Source: DASQEH01 sp038237745 (GTDB lineage Bacteria; Actinomycetota; Actinomycetes; Propionibacteriales; Nocardioidaceae). From it: a stretch of 64,000 bases of DNA. Made by a program: the position numbers and the translations under genes. This document shows positions 17,691-26,509 of this stretch, piece by piece. The notes under the pieces are model-generated. The model saw nothing but the letters and a program-made list of their open reading frames with translations. It searched no databases and had not been told where the DNA came from. Location: the NCBI GenBank assembly GCA_038237745.1, contig JBBRYJ010000011.1, positions 1 to 64,000 on the forward strand, read 5' to 3'. Numbering within the stretch: the stretch's first letter is position 1; each line of letters opens with the position of its first letter.

Positions 17691-18539
17691 ATGAGGAGGC
17701 CCCACCCCGCAACCGACCGCAGAACCGGAACCAGCCTTGACCGCGGCCCAGACCGCGAGCAAGAGCGAGCCGGCGTCGCCGTGCTTCTGTCCGAGGCAGG
17801 CTGCGTTTTCGCCGACGAGGAGGCGCGGTTGCTCGTCGACGCGGCCGCCGGATCGATCGATCTCGCCTCCCAGGTGTCGAGACGGGTATCCGGTGAACCC
17901 CTCGAGCACATCCTGGGATGGGTGGACTTCGACGGCAGCCACCTGTTCGTCGGTCCCGGTGCCTTCGTGCCGCGACAGCGGTCGGTCCTTGTCGCCCAGC
18001 TCGCTGTCGAGGAGGCTCGGCGGCGCACCCGGTGCCTCGTCCTCGAGATCTGTTGTGGTGTCGCACCTATCGGTGCCCTTGTCGCCCGCGACGTCGAGCT
18101 CACCCGGGTGATGGCAAGCGATTCCCAGCCCGTCAGTCTGGGATACGCCCGGCGGAACCTGCCGACGTCGGAGGTCTACCTGAGCGACCTCTTCGCCTCG
18201 CTGCCCCGCGAGGCGGCGGGGCGAGTGGGCGTCTTGGCGGCGGTTCCTCCTTACGTCCCTGACGGGGCATCGGGGCAGCTTCCGAGAGATGCCAGGACGA
18301 GTGAGTCGGCCGACGCCCTCTACGGTGGCCCCGACGGTCTCGATGTCGTGCGGGCTATTCTCCGTGACGCGAGCGAATGGCTCGACGGGACCGGCGTCGT
18401 GCTGATGGAGATGCACAAATCTCAGGTCGCCGCAGCCTCGACCGAGGCGATCACCCGCGGGCTGTCCCCCGACGTCGTCCGGCACCCGGACGGTCACACG
18501 ACGGTGCTGCGGTGCAAGATGGTCCGGCCCACCGCCTGA
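17691..18539 (+). CDS. PrmC-like protein methyltransferase paralogue
   Basis: 282 residues if it starts at ATG 17691; the start is uncertain because the first ~35 residues are unconserved. SAM-dependent methyltransferase fold of the HemK/PrmC group: GEPLEHILGWVDFDGSHLFV, VPRQRSVLVAQLAV, VLEICCGVAPIGALVA (motif I) and MASDSQP. The catalytic NPPY of PrmC is replaced by VPPYVPDG, which marks the paralogous group annotated as glutamine-N5 methyltransferase of unknown substrate. Divergent from proA, inserted between proA and proB. Confidence 0.8.
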   Translation: MRRPHPATDRRTGTSLDRGPDREQERAGVAVLLSEAGCVFADEEARLLVDAAAGSIDLASQVSRRVSGEPLEHILGWVDFDGSHLFVGPGAFVPRQRSVLVAQLAVEEARRRTRCLVLEICCGVAPIGALVARDVELTRVMASDSQPVSLGYARRNLPTSEVYLSDLFASLPREAAGRVGVLAAVPPYVPDGASGQLPRDARTSESADALYGGPDGLDVVRAILRDASEWLDGTGVVLMEMHKSQVAAASTEAITRGLSPDVVRHPDGHTTVLRCKMVRPTA

Positions 18540-18550
18540 GGTGGGAGCCG

Positions 18551-18904
18551 TCAGAAGGGACGCGGCGACGAGTCCACGGCGGCGAGCGAGCCCGTCGACT
18601 GACGGACCTGGTAGACGCCACGCTCCAACACCTCGAGGCCGATGACCTTCCAGGGTGGAAGCTGCGCCGACTCCCGATGCTCGTTCCAGAGTCGGAGGGC
18701 CAGCGACGCTGCATCGAGCATGGTGGCTCCCTCCTCCCAGTAGGAGAGCTCGGCTCTGATCTCGTCGTAGCGCATGGAGTCGATGAAGGGGCGCTCGTTT
18801 TGGAGCCTGCAGAGCGCCGCATGCGTGTCTGCAACCGAATTCGGTTCTCCACCGACGGTCACCGTGATGTGCCACAGCCGTGGTACGTCAGGCAACGCAA
18901 ACAA
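18551..18904 (-). CDS. Conserved actinobacterial hypothetical protein
   Basis: Up to 117 residues from TTG 18904; a second TTG at 18895, 9 bases after GGAG, is equally possible. The core HITVTVGGEPNSVADTHAAL, then FIDSMRYDEIRAELSYWEEG, LALRLWNEHR and LPPWKVIGLEVLER looks like a compact cytoplasmic alpha/beta domain. I recall similar unnamed proteins in Nocardioidaceae but no function. Its 3' end lies 11 bases from the convergent methyltransferase gene. Confidence 0.7.
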   Translation of the reverse strand: MFALPDVPRLWHITVTVGGEPNSVADTHAALCRLQNERPFIDSMRYDEIRAELSYWEEGATMLDAASLALRLWNEHRESAQLPPWKVIGLEVLERGVYQVRQSTGSLAAVDSSPRPF

Positions 18905-19013
18905 CTCCAGGGATCATGGCGGGGTAGCCGGGCCCTAGTCTGCTGCATGCGCGTACGGCGACACACGCGAACCCGGAAATGAACGACCTGACCGAGCTGA
19001 CGAGTGTCCTGTG

Positions 19014-20150
19014 TCAGCGGAACAGCACAAGGTCGTTCCTGTGCACGAGCTCCCGCTCGTATTCCCCTCCGAGCTCCGCCGCGAGGTCGTACGTCGACCG
19101 GCCGAGCAGAGCCGGGACCTCCTCGGCGTCATAGTTGACCAGGCCCCGCGCCACCGCCACGCCTGCCTCGTCGACCAGGTCGACGGGGTCTCGCGCGGAG
19201 AACGTCCCGTGCACGGCAACGACGCCGGCCGGCAGCAGGGAGGTCCCCCGGGTGGTGACCGCACGTACGGCGCCGGCGTCGAGGACCAGCTGCCCCTGGG
19301 GCTCAGTGGCGTGAGCCAGCCACAGCAGCCGGGTCGTGCGCCTCTTCCCGGTGGGGGCGAACCAAGTGCCGACCCTCCCCCCCGCCAGGACTGACGACAG
19401 CTGGGTAGCCTCTGCCACGACCGCGGGGATGCCGGCACCCGTGGCAATGCGGGCCGCCTCGAGCTTGGTCGCCATTCCTCCTCTGCCGAGGCCGCCTCCC
19501 GTGCCGAGGCCGCCTCCCGACGCCACCTCGATGCGGGCCGCCTCGTCGACTCCCTCGACGACGGCGATCCGGGTGGCGCCGGTGTGGTCGGGAGGGCGGT
19601 CATAGACGCCATCCACGTCGGACAGCAGCACCAGGACCTCGGCGTGAACCAGGTGAGCCACGAGGGCAGCCAGCCGGTCGTTGTCGCCGAACCGGATCTC
19701 CGTGGTGGCGACGGTGTCGTTCTCGTTGACGATCGGGAGCACGCCGAGCTCGAGCAGCTTGGCGAAGGTGCGGTAGGCGTTGCGGTAGTGGCTCCGTCGA
19801 GAGATGTCGTCGAGGGTCAGCAGCACCTGCCCGACCCGCAGACCGTATGCAGCGAAGGCATCCGTGTACCGGTGGATCAACAGTCCCTGGCCCACGCTTG
19901 CCGCCGCCTGCTGCCGAGCCAGGTCACGCGGCCTGCCCGTGAAGCCGAGAGGTGCAAGGCCCGCGGCGATCGCTCCCGACGAGACGAGCACCACCTCGAC
20001 CCCGCGGCCACGAGCCGATGCGAGGTCGTCGACAAGGGCCCGAAGTCGCAGGTCGTCTATGCCGCCTGGCCCGGTCGTAAGCGATGACGACCCCACCTTG
20101 ACCACGATCCGGGTTGCAGCGGCCATGGCCTCCGCGCCCGAGAAGGTCAT
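19014..20150 (-). CDS. proB: Glutamate 5-kinase with PUA domain
   Basis: 378 residues; its ATG overlaps the obg stop as ATGA. First step of proline synthesis, phosphorylating glutamate with ATP. The kinase domain has IVVKVGSSSLTT, VVLVSSGAIAAG, LPIVNENDTVATTEIRFGDND and DVDGVYDRPP. The C-terminal PUA domain begins near residue 285. The loop before GGMATKLEAAR carries an extra GGGLGT-type copy produced by an 18-bp tandem duplication; the reading frame and the lysine are kept. Confidence 0.95.
   Translation of the reverse strand: MTFSGAEAMAAATRIVVKVGSSSLTTGPGGIDDLRLRALVDDLASARGRGVEVVLVSSGAIAAGLAPLGFTGRPRDLARQQAAASVGQGLLIHRYTDAFAAYGLRVGQVLLTLDDISRRSHYRNAYRTFAKLLELGVLPIVNENDTVATTEIRFGDNDRLAALVAHLVHAEVLVLLSDVDGVYDRPPDHTGATRIAVVEGVDEAARIEVASGGGLGTGGGLGRGGMATKLEAARIATGAGIPAVVAEATQLSSVLAGGRVGTWFAPTGKRRTTRLLWLAHATEPQGQLVLDAGAVRAVTTRGTSLLPAGVVAVHGTFSARDPVDLVDEAGVAVARGLVNYDAEEVPALLGRSTYDLAAELGGEYERELVHRNDLVLFR
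19484..19519. repeat. Exact 18-bp tandem duplication inside proB
   Basis: TGCCGAGGCCGCCTCCCG occurs twice back to back (19484-19501 and 19502-19519). In the protein it adds six Gly-rich residues just before the conserved GGMATK loop of the kinase active site. Confidence 0.9.
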
Positions 20151-21508
20151 CTCCCCTCGAGCCGGAGGTCCCGCCCACGGCGACCCAGTAACGTTTCGGC
20201 CCCCGCCTGGACGTCGGGGTCGAACTCGAAGACCACAGCGTTGTCGTCGTCCCCGATCACGACATCGTCACCGATCTGCGCCCCGAGCGCAGTCAAGCGT
20301 TCCTCGACCCCCAGTCTGTTGAGCCTGTCGGCCAAGTATCCGACCGCCTCGTCGTTGGTGAAGTCGGTTTGTTCGACCCACCGCTGCGGCTTCGCGCCGC
20401 TGACGCGCCATACGTCGTCGACACGTGTGACCGAGAAGTCGGCCGCCGCGTCACCGTGTGGGCGCAGGACGATCCGCGTCGGGGTTGCATCGGCTGAAGA
20501 CGTTCGTGCTGTCGACACGAGCTGGGCCATCGCGAACGTCAGCTCGCGCAACCCCTCGTGGCTGGCAGCCGAGATCGGGAAGACGCCGTACCCACGGGCC
20601 CTCAGGTCAGGAGCCACCAGATCGGCCAGGTCACGAGCATCCGGTACGTCAATCTTGTTCAGGGCCACTAGACGGGGGCGGTCCTCGAGACCGCCGTGCG
20701 ACGCCAGCTCCCGCTCGAGCACGTCGAGGTCGGTCAGGGGGTCTCGACCGGGCTCGACCGTCGCGCAGTCGATGACGTGAAGAAGGGCAGCGCAGCGCTC
20801 GATGTGACGGAGGAAGTCATGACCGAGTCCCCGACCGTCGCTGGCCCCCTCGATCAGGCCTGGCACGTCAGCGACGGTGTAGGTCGTCTCTCCCGCGGTG
20901 ACGACGCCGAGGTTGGGTACGAGCGTCGTGAACGGGTAGGCGGCGATCTTCGGCCGGGCCCGCGATACTGCTGAGACCAGGCTGGACTTGCCTGCGCTGG
21001 GGAACCCCACCAGGCCGACGTCGGCGACTATCTTGAGCTCGAGGATGACCGTCCGCTCGTCTCCCGCCTCGCCGAGCAGGGCGAAGCCGGGGGCCTTACG
21101 AGCCCGGCTCGCCAGGGCTGCGTTTCCGAGCCCGCCACGGCCACCGGCAGCGACCACGAGCTCGGTTCCGGCGCCGACGAGGTCAGCCAGCACCTCCCCG
21201 TCCCGGGTGGACACGATCGTTCCGTCCGGCACGGCCAGAACGAGGGTGGAGCCATTTGCGCCCGCGCGATGGTCGCCCTGGGCCTGCTTACCGCTGGTGG
21301 CGCTGCGATGGGACTCGTGGTGGTAGTCGACGAGTGTCGTCACGTCGGGGTCGACGCGCAGGACGACGTCGCCGCCGTGGCCACCGTTGCCCCCGTCCGG
21401 CCCTCCGAGCGGCTTGAACTTCTCGCGGTGGACCGATGCCACCCCGTTTCCCCCGCTACCGCCGGAGACATGGAGAACTACCCGGTCGACGAACGTCGGC
21501 ACCGCCAT
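20147..21508 (-). CDS. obg: Obg-family GTPase
   Basis: 453 residues; AGGAGG lies 7 bases before the ATG. Ribosome-associated GTPase in 50S assembly and stress signalling. The Gly-rich Obg fold (FVDRVVLHVSGGSGGNGVAS; GGNGGHGGDVVLR) is followed by the G domain with GFPSAGKSS (G1), ADVPGLIEGASDGRGLG (G3) and NKIDV (G4), and then the C-terminal OCT domain from about residue 345. Overlaps proB. Confidence 0.96.
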   Translation of the reverse strand: MAVPTFVDRVVLHVSGGSGGNGVASVHREKFKPLGGPDGGNGGHGGDVVLRVDPDVTTLVDYHHESHRSATSGKQAQGDHRAGANGSTLVLAVPDGTIVSTRDGEVLADLVGAGTELVVAAGGRGGLGNAALASRARKAPGFALLGEAGDERTVILELKIVADVGLVGFPSAGKSSLVSAVSRARPKIAAYPFTTLVPNLGVVTAGETTYTVADVPGLIEGASDGRGLGHDFLRHIERCAALLHVIDCATVEPGRDPLTDLDVLERELASHGGLEDRPRLVALNKIDVPDARDLADLVAPDLRARGYGVFPISAASHEGLRELTFAMAQLVSTARTSSADATPTRIVLRPHGDAAADFSVTRVDDVWRVSGAKPQRWVEQTDFTNDEAVGYLADRLNRLGVEERLTALGAQIGDDVVIGDDDNAVVFEFDPDVQAGAETLLGRRGRDLRLEGR

Positions 21509-21660
21509 CTCGTCGCCTCCTCTGTTGCCCTCGACATCTCTGTGGTCATACAGACGTTGGCGTCACGCTCTTGACCTATCGAAAGCATCTGCGGACGGGG
21601 CCTGGGTGGCCCGGAACGGACCGCGGAGGGACGCTGCCCGACGTGTCGTCGCAGTCGTCT

Positions 21661-21682
21661 GAGCGCCTGGATCGAGGCGCTC
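21661..21682. terminator. Hairpin between rpmA and obg
   Basis: GAGCGCCT and AGGCGCTC form an 8-bp perfect stem with a 6-base loop, about 90 bases after the rpmA stop on the minus strand. No T tract; it could be a terminator or an attenuator reducing read-through into obg-proB. Confidence 0.4.
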
Positions 21683-21773
21683 GAGGTGCGCCGACACGAG
21701 GTCAGGGGGCAGGACGGTGCACGTCCTGACGGCCTCACTTCGCGAGCAAGACGTCGCAGACACCGCTGTGCCG

Positions 21774-22031
21774 TCAGGCGGCCGCCGGGACGATGTTGAC
21801 CACGCGCCGACCCCGGCGGGTACCGAACTCGACGTTCCCCGCAACCAGCGCGAACAGGGTGTCGTCGCCACCGCGGCCGACGTTGGTGCCCGGGTGGAAG
21901 TGCGTGCCCCGCTGACGGACGATGATCTCTCCGGCGTTGACCAGCTGACCACCGTATCGCTTGACGCCGAGGCGCTGGGCGTTGCTGTCGCGGCCGTTTC
22001 GGGTCGCTGCCGCGCCCTTCTTGTGTGCCAT
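21774..22031 (-). CDS. rpmA: 50S ribosomal protein L27
   Basis: 85 residues, family length. Begins MAHKKGAAATRNGRDSNAQR and contains RQRGTHFHPGTNVGRGGDD. The N-terminal tail reaches the peptidyl-transferase centre; this copy has the plain tail without a cleavable Firmicutes-type extension. Follows rplU by 15 bases. Confidence 0.97.
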   Translation of the reverse strand: MAHKKGAAATRNGRDSNAQRLGVKRYGGQLVNAGEIIVRQRGTHFHPGTNVGRGGDDTLFALVAGNVEFGTRRGRRVVNIVPAAA

Positions 22032-22046
22032 GGAAGAACCCTCAGA

Positions 22047-22358
22047 TCACTTGGTGTTGATCGCGGTCACTTTGACCTGCGTGTAGTGCTGCCGATGCCC
22101 TTGACGCCTGCGGTACCCCGTCTTGTTCTTGAACTTCATGATGTGGATCTTCGGTCCCTTGGTCGGGCCGACGACCTCCGCCTGGACGTCCACCTGGGAC
22201 AGCGCGTCAGCGGCGGTAGTGATGCTGTCGCCGTCGACCACCAGAACTGCGGGCAAGGTGACGCTGTCACCGGGGCGCGGCCCGAGCTGGTCGATCTCGA
22301 TGATGTCGCCCACTGAGACCTTCTGCTGGCCGCCGCCACTGCGCACGATCGCGTACAC
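22047..22358 (-). CDS. rplU: 50S ribosomal protein L21
   Basis: 103 residues from GTG 22358 (MYAIVRSGGGQQKVSVGD). The C-terminal rRNA-binding block KFKNKTGYRRRQGHRQHYT is intact. First gene of the rplU-rpmA pair, with a separate promoter likely in the 340-base gap behind it. Confidence 0.97.
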   Translation of the reverse strand: MYAIVRSGGGQQKVSVGDIIEIDQLGPRPGDSVTLPAVLVVDGDSITTAADALSQVDVQAEVVGPTKGPKIHIMKFKNKTGYRRRQGHRQHYTQVKVTAINTK

Positions 22359-22698
22359 CGCGGACTCACTCTCTTCGGTAGATACTGACTCCCCGCGGTG
22401 ATGAAAAGCTGACCGCCGGGCTGTCTCAAGACCTCGCCGCCACTCAACGTGAGGCCGACAGATGTTCGGCGCACCACTCTACGCCGACTGCCGAGTCTAC
22501 GGACCGAGCCCGACAGTGGTCAAAACGCCGCGTTGGGCCGGCCCTGATCGGGGCCGCCTGCGCCACCGGACACGCGCTGATCCCCGAACCATTCGCTCCG
22601 GACCCCTCTAACCGAGTCTCAGCGGTGTCCGGTCTGGAGGGTGTCGGTGTCCGGTCGGGAGGGCGGGAGGGCGGGAGCCAGCCCGTCCGTCCGGTCGG
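22359..22698. other. rne-rplU intergenic region (340 bp)
   Basis: No gene. Near the rne end it has two copies of GGTGTCCGGTC (around 22624 and 22646) and the G-rich GGGAGGGCGGGAGGGCGGGAG (22654-22674), which could form strong secondary structure ending rne transcription. The rplU-proximal part should hold the rplU promoter. I looked for an L21-type leader RNA and saw nothing convincing. Confidence 0.5.
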
Positions 22699-25440
22699 TC
22701 AGACAGGCGTGACGGCGGGCTCACGGTCACCGTCAGTTTCCGCGGTCGCAGCAGAGCGGCCGTCACCCTGATCGTCCGCCGGCTCATCGCTGGCGTTGCC
22801 GTTCGAGCTACCGCCTCTACGACGGTTGCTCGAACGCTTGGAGCTCCGCAAGGCGTTGTTCGAAGCGCCGCTGGCCGAGGGGCCATGCGAGCCGTCGGAC
22901 GCCTTGGGGGCGACCGGCTCCTGCTCGATCACCACTCCTCGCCCTTGACACACGTCGCAGGGGCGGCTGAAAGCCTCGATCAAGCCGGTGCTGATGCGCT
23001 TACGGGTCATCTGCACGAGCCCGAGCGAGGTCACCTCGGCCACCTGATGGCGCGTGCGGTCGCGGCCGAGGCACTCGACGAGACGCCGCAGGACAAGGTC
23101 ACGGTTGTTCTCGAGCACCATGTCGATGAAGTCGACGACGATGATCCCGCCGATGTCTCGCAACCTCAGCTGACGAACGATCTCCTCAGCAGCCTCCAGG
23201 TTGTTCTTCGTCACCGTCTCCTCGAGGTTGCCTCCGGAGCCGGTGAACTTCCCCGTATTGACGTCGACGACCGTCATAGCCTCCGTACGGTCGATCACCA
23301 GCGAGCCTCCCGACGGCAGCCAGACCTTCCGCTCCAGGGCCTTGGCGATCTGCTCCTCGACGCGGAGGTCGGCAAACACGTCGCCCTCGCCCTCGTAGCG
23401 TTCGAGCCGGTCGACCAGGTCGGGCGCGACGTAGCGCACGTAGCCGTCGACCATGTCCCAAGCGTCGTCACCGTGGATGACGAGCTGCACGAAATCCTCC
23501 GTGAAGAGGTCGCGCACGACCCTGATGGTCGTGTCGGGCTCTCCATAGAGAAGTGCGGGCGCCTGGCCGGTCTTGACCTTCTTCTCGATGTCCTCCCAGC
23601 GCGCCTTCAGCCGGGTGACGTCACGGGTGAGCTCTTCCTCACTGGCTCCCTCGGCGGCTGTCCGGATGATGACCCCGGCGGTATCGGGAAGGATGTCCTT
23701 GATCACCGTCTTAAGACGGCTCCGCTCGATGTCAGGTAGCTTGCGGCTGATTCCGCTCGTACCGCCACCTGGCACGTACACGAGGTAACGGCCCGGCAGG
23801 CTGATCTGGCTGGTCAAGCGAGCACCCTTGTGGCCGACCGGGTCTTTGCTGACCTGTACGAGGACGGTCTGGCCGGGCTTCAGCGCGTTCTCGATGCGGC
23901 GGGGCTGGTTGGTGCCTCCGAGCACGTCCCAATTCACCTCACCGGCGTAGAGAACGGCATTGCGTCCCTTGCCGATGTCGATGAACGCTGCCTCCATGCT
24001 GGGCAGCACGTTCTGCACACGGCCGAGGTAGACGTTCCCGATGATCGAACCCTGTGACTCCAGAGCGACATAGTGCTCCACCAGGATGCCGTCCTCGAGG
24101 ACGGCGATCTGAGTGACCTCGCCGCGCTGCCGGATGGCCATGACGCGCTCGACTGACTCGCGCCGGGCCAGGAACTCCGACTCGCTCAGGATCGGCGGAC
24201 GCCGCCTCCCTGCCTCGCGGCCCTCCCGGCGGCGTTGCTTCTTGGCCTCGATACGGGTCGAGCCCTCGACGCTGCTGATGGACTCCTTCTTGGCGCGAGG
24301 CGCGCGCGCCCGGACCGTCGTAGGGGTCGGACTGTCAGCAGTCTCGGTCGAGTCCTCGGTGCCCCGGCGACGCCTGCGGCGGCGGTGGGACGAGCCGGTC
24401 TCCTCGTCGCTGCTGTCCGTCAAGCCCTCGTCCGGAACCTGGCCGGAGGCCGCCTTCTCGCCTTCGACAGGAGCGGCAGCGGTCTCCTCGGTGACCGTTG
24501 GTGCGTCGGCGCCCTTGTCGGGCTCGCTTGACGACTTGCGCCGGTTACGGCCCCCTCGTGAGCGACGTGGGCGACTGCTCGTGGAGTCGGAGTCTTCGTC
24601 GCCACCAGCGGGTTCGCTGCCTGACGACGGGGGGCCCTCCGGAACTCCTGAATCCGCGGAGCCAGAGTCGGATGCCGACTTCCCACCCGATCCGCGCCGG
24701 GTCGACTTCTTCACGGGAGGGACGTCGCTGGCCGCGCGCGAGCGGTCGTCCGCTGGTCGAGGAGCCGACAGCACGGGGTCAGGAGCCTGGAAGAGCAGCG
24801 CAACCGGTCCGGCCGCCGATGTCGGCGAGGCTCCACGATTCTGTGACTCGGCGGGCGCTTCGCTGGTCTCCAGCTCAGACCAGGGCATCGAGGAGTCCTT
24901 CGACTGTGGCTCTGCGTCGACTATGTGCGCGTCCGTCTCGGGCGGGGAAGCTGCCCGCTTGCTCCTCCTCGACGACGAACGCCGGCCGGAGCTTGTACCG
25001 GTCTCTGCCTCGCCAGTTCGGGCGTCCGCGGGGGGTTCACTGCTGTCAGGTACCGGCGTGGACGCTACGGGGACCGCCTGATCCGTGGCTTCGACCACGT
25101 CGGAGCTCACCGGAGGCGTGGCCGCCGCAGGCGTCGTCTCGAGGCTCGGGCCCGAGGCGGGCGTCTCGAGGCTCGGGCCCGACACGGGCGTCTCGAGGCT
25201 CGGGGCCGACACGGACGCGGTCGCCTTCCGGCGTGACCTTCTCGGTGGCTTGGGCGGGGTTGTCGGAGCCTCGGCGGCGGCCGACTCCATGGACTGAGCC
25301 GACAGGACCGGCGGCGGAGAGTCGACGGTCTGCGGCGGCCCTGCTGGGCGGCTGGCTGCCCGTCGGCGCGTTCGCGGGGCCGGGGTCGAGGTCTGCCCTG
25401 ATCTGGTCTGGGTTGGCGACGTGGTCTCGTCGTCGAGCAT
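22699..25440 (-). CDS. rne: Ribonuclease E/G
   Basis: 913 residues; AAGGAGCGAAC precedes the ATG. Central endoribonuclease of RNA decay and rRNA processing. Residues 1-~410 are disordered, rich in Ser/Pro/Glu/Arg, as in actinobacterial RNase E, and likely a scaffold. An S1 domain follows (GNVYLGRVQNVLPSMEAAF), then the DNase-I-like domain with the catalytic Asp residues in VVDVNTGKFTG and IIVVDFIDMV, and the Zn-link CDVCQGRGVV near residue 845. A basic, Ser-rich tail ends the protein. The N-terminal part contains a 27-bp tandem repeat. Confidence 0.95.
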   Translation of the reverse strand: MLDDETTSPTQTRSGQTSTPAPRTRRRAASRPAGPPQTVDSPPPVLSAQSMESAAAEAPTTPPKPPRRSRRKATASVSAPSLETPVSGPSLETPASGPSLETTPAAATPPVSSDVVEATDQAVPVASTPVPDSSEPPADARTGEAETGTSSGRRSSSRRSKRAASPPETDAHIVDAEPQSKDSSMPWSELETSEAPAESQNRGASPTSAAGPVALLFQAPDPVLSAPRPADDRSRAASDVPPVKKSTRRGSGGKSASDSGSADSGVPEGPPSSGSEPAGGDEDSDSTSSRPRRSRGGRNRRKSSSEPDKGADAPTVTEETAAAPVEGEKAASGQVPDEGLTDSSDEETGSSHRRRRRRRGTEDSTETADSPTPTTVRARAPRAKKESISSVEGSTRIEAKKQRRREGREAGRRRPPILSESEFLARRESVERVMAIRQRGEVTQIAVLEDGILVEHYVALESQGSIIGNVYLGRVQNVLPSMEAAFIDIGKGRNAVLYAGEVNWDVLGGTNQPRRIENALKPGQTVLVQVSKDPVGHKGARLTSQISLPGRYLVYVPGGGTSGISRKLPDIERSRLKTVIKDILPDTAGVIIRTAAEGASEEELTRDVTRLKARWEDIEKKVKTGQAPALLYGEPDTTIRVVRDLFTEDFVQLVIHGDDAWDMVDGYVRYVAPDLVDRLERYEGEGDVFADLRVEEQIAKALERKVWLPSGGSLVIDRTEAMTVVDVNTGKFTGSGGNLEETVTKNNLEAAEEIVRQLRLRDIGGIIVVDFIDMVLENNRDLVLRRLVECLGRDRTRHQVAEVTSLGLVQMTRKRISTGLIEAFSRPCDVCQGRGVVIEQEPVAPKASDGSHGPSASGASNNALRSSKRSSNRRRGGSSNGNASDEPADDQGDGRSAATAETDGDREPAVTPV
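25136..25216. repeat. 27-bp tandem repeat, 3 copies, in the rne N-terminal region
   Basis: Units starting GTCTCGAGGCTCGGG at 25136, 25163 and 25190. They encode nine-residue steps of the form GPSLETPVS/A in the disordered region and keep the frame. Likely variable in length between strains. Confidence 0.9.
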
Positions 25441-25611
25441 GTTCGCTCCTTATGCTGCCTCCGGGCGCTGGGCGCCGCGCTGAGGCGGTCGGTGTGGCGC
25501 GTAGTCCGGGGGACCCGCCACCACTCAAGTTCGCGGTCACGCTCTCACCGGCGCCGACCAAAAATCGTCCGACGCGCTGCAAGAGCGACGGCGACATCTT
25601 CCGGGTTAACG

Positions 25612-26394
25612 TCACATCGGGGACTCGAGCGGCCGGTCAGCGGTCGCACTCACGTCGAGGGCGTCGCGATCTGCACCGAACGGATCACCCACGTGGCCGG
25701 TCTCTGGATCAAGCGGGCCCTGCGCAACGCGGCACTGCAGTGGCGGAACCGGTGCGATCAGGTCGGCCACCTGACGGAGACCGGCGAGGATGTCGTCGGG
25801 CCGAACGGCTGGCGTGCCATGCCGTACGACCAGTTCAAGTATCGCACACATCGAGTCCGGTGCTGTTGACCCAGCTACTGAGAGCGACACGACGGGGGTG
25901 CGGCAGTCGAAGGTGCGCACGCCCCGCTTCGTCATCCGGTCGACCTCGACGTGGTTCCTGGCCATGAAGCGGTTGACGGCGTCCAGAGCACGGGCAGGAG
26001 GCACTCCGGTGAGCTCGATACGCCATACCCCTGCCTCCAGAAGGTCGGCCAGCGCTCCACGACGAGCGACGACCACGTCCACGATGTCGAGTCCTGGCGG
26101 CAGTGCGCTGTCGAGAGCTACCCGAATGTCACCGGGGTCGCAGGGCCTGGTCAGTCCGATCTCCAGGTACTCGGCCTCACTCGCGGCGCCGGTCGGGGAA
26201 GCGTTCGCGTACGAGATCCGAGGATGCGGGCTGAAGCCGGACGACGAGGCGATCGGCACCCCGGCGCGGCGCACCGCGCGCTCGAACGCCCGCCCGAAGT
26301 CGCGGTGGCTGGTGAACCTAAGGCGTCCCCGCTTGGCGTACCGGATCCGCAGCTTCTGCACCGGAGGCGGCTGCTGAACTGGTTGGGCAGGCAC
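25612..26394 (-). CDS. TIGR03936-type radical SAM-associated protein (DUF2344)
   Basis: 260 residues from GTG 26394; the frame is open upstream, but the family starts near QKLRIRYAKRGRLRFTSHRD. Other landmarks: FERAVRRAGVPIASSSGFSP, then HPRISYA and SEAEYLEIGL. The protein accompanies a B12-binding radical SAM protein, found here at 27895-29817. In most actinobacteria the two are adjacent or fused; here an MFS gene lies between. Probably an RNA-modification or metabolic partner; the function is not established. Confidence 0.85.
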   Translation of the reverse strand: MPAQPVQQPPPVQKLRIRYAKRGRLRFTSHRDFGRAFERAVRRAGVPIASSSGFSPHPRISYANASPTGAASEAEYLEIGLTRPCDPGDIRVALDSALPPGLDIVDVVVARRGALADLLEAGVWRIELTGVPPARALDAVNRFMARNHVEVDRMTKRGVRTFDCRTPVVSLSVAGSTAPDSMCAILELVVRHGTPAVRPDDILAGLRQVADLIAPVPPLQCRVAQGPLDPETGHVGDPFGADRDALDVSATADRPLESPM

Positions 26395-26509
26395 GCGCCG
26401 ACCATAGCCCCATGGTTTCTCGAGTCTCGGGCCTGCCAGCGAGGCGCCGGCGTCCCGACGACCGGCCCCATGGTCGTCGGAGCCAGACTCCGGTGGAGAA
26501 TGTCCCACC

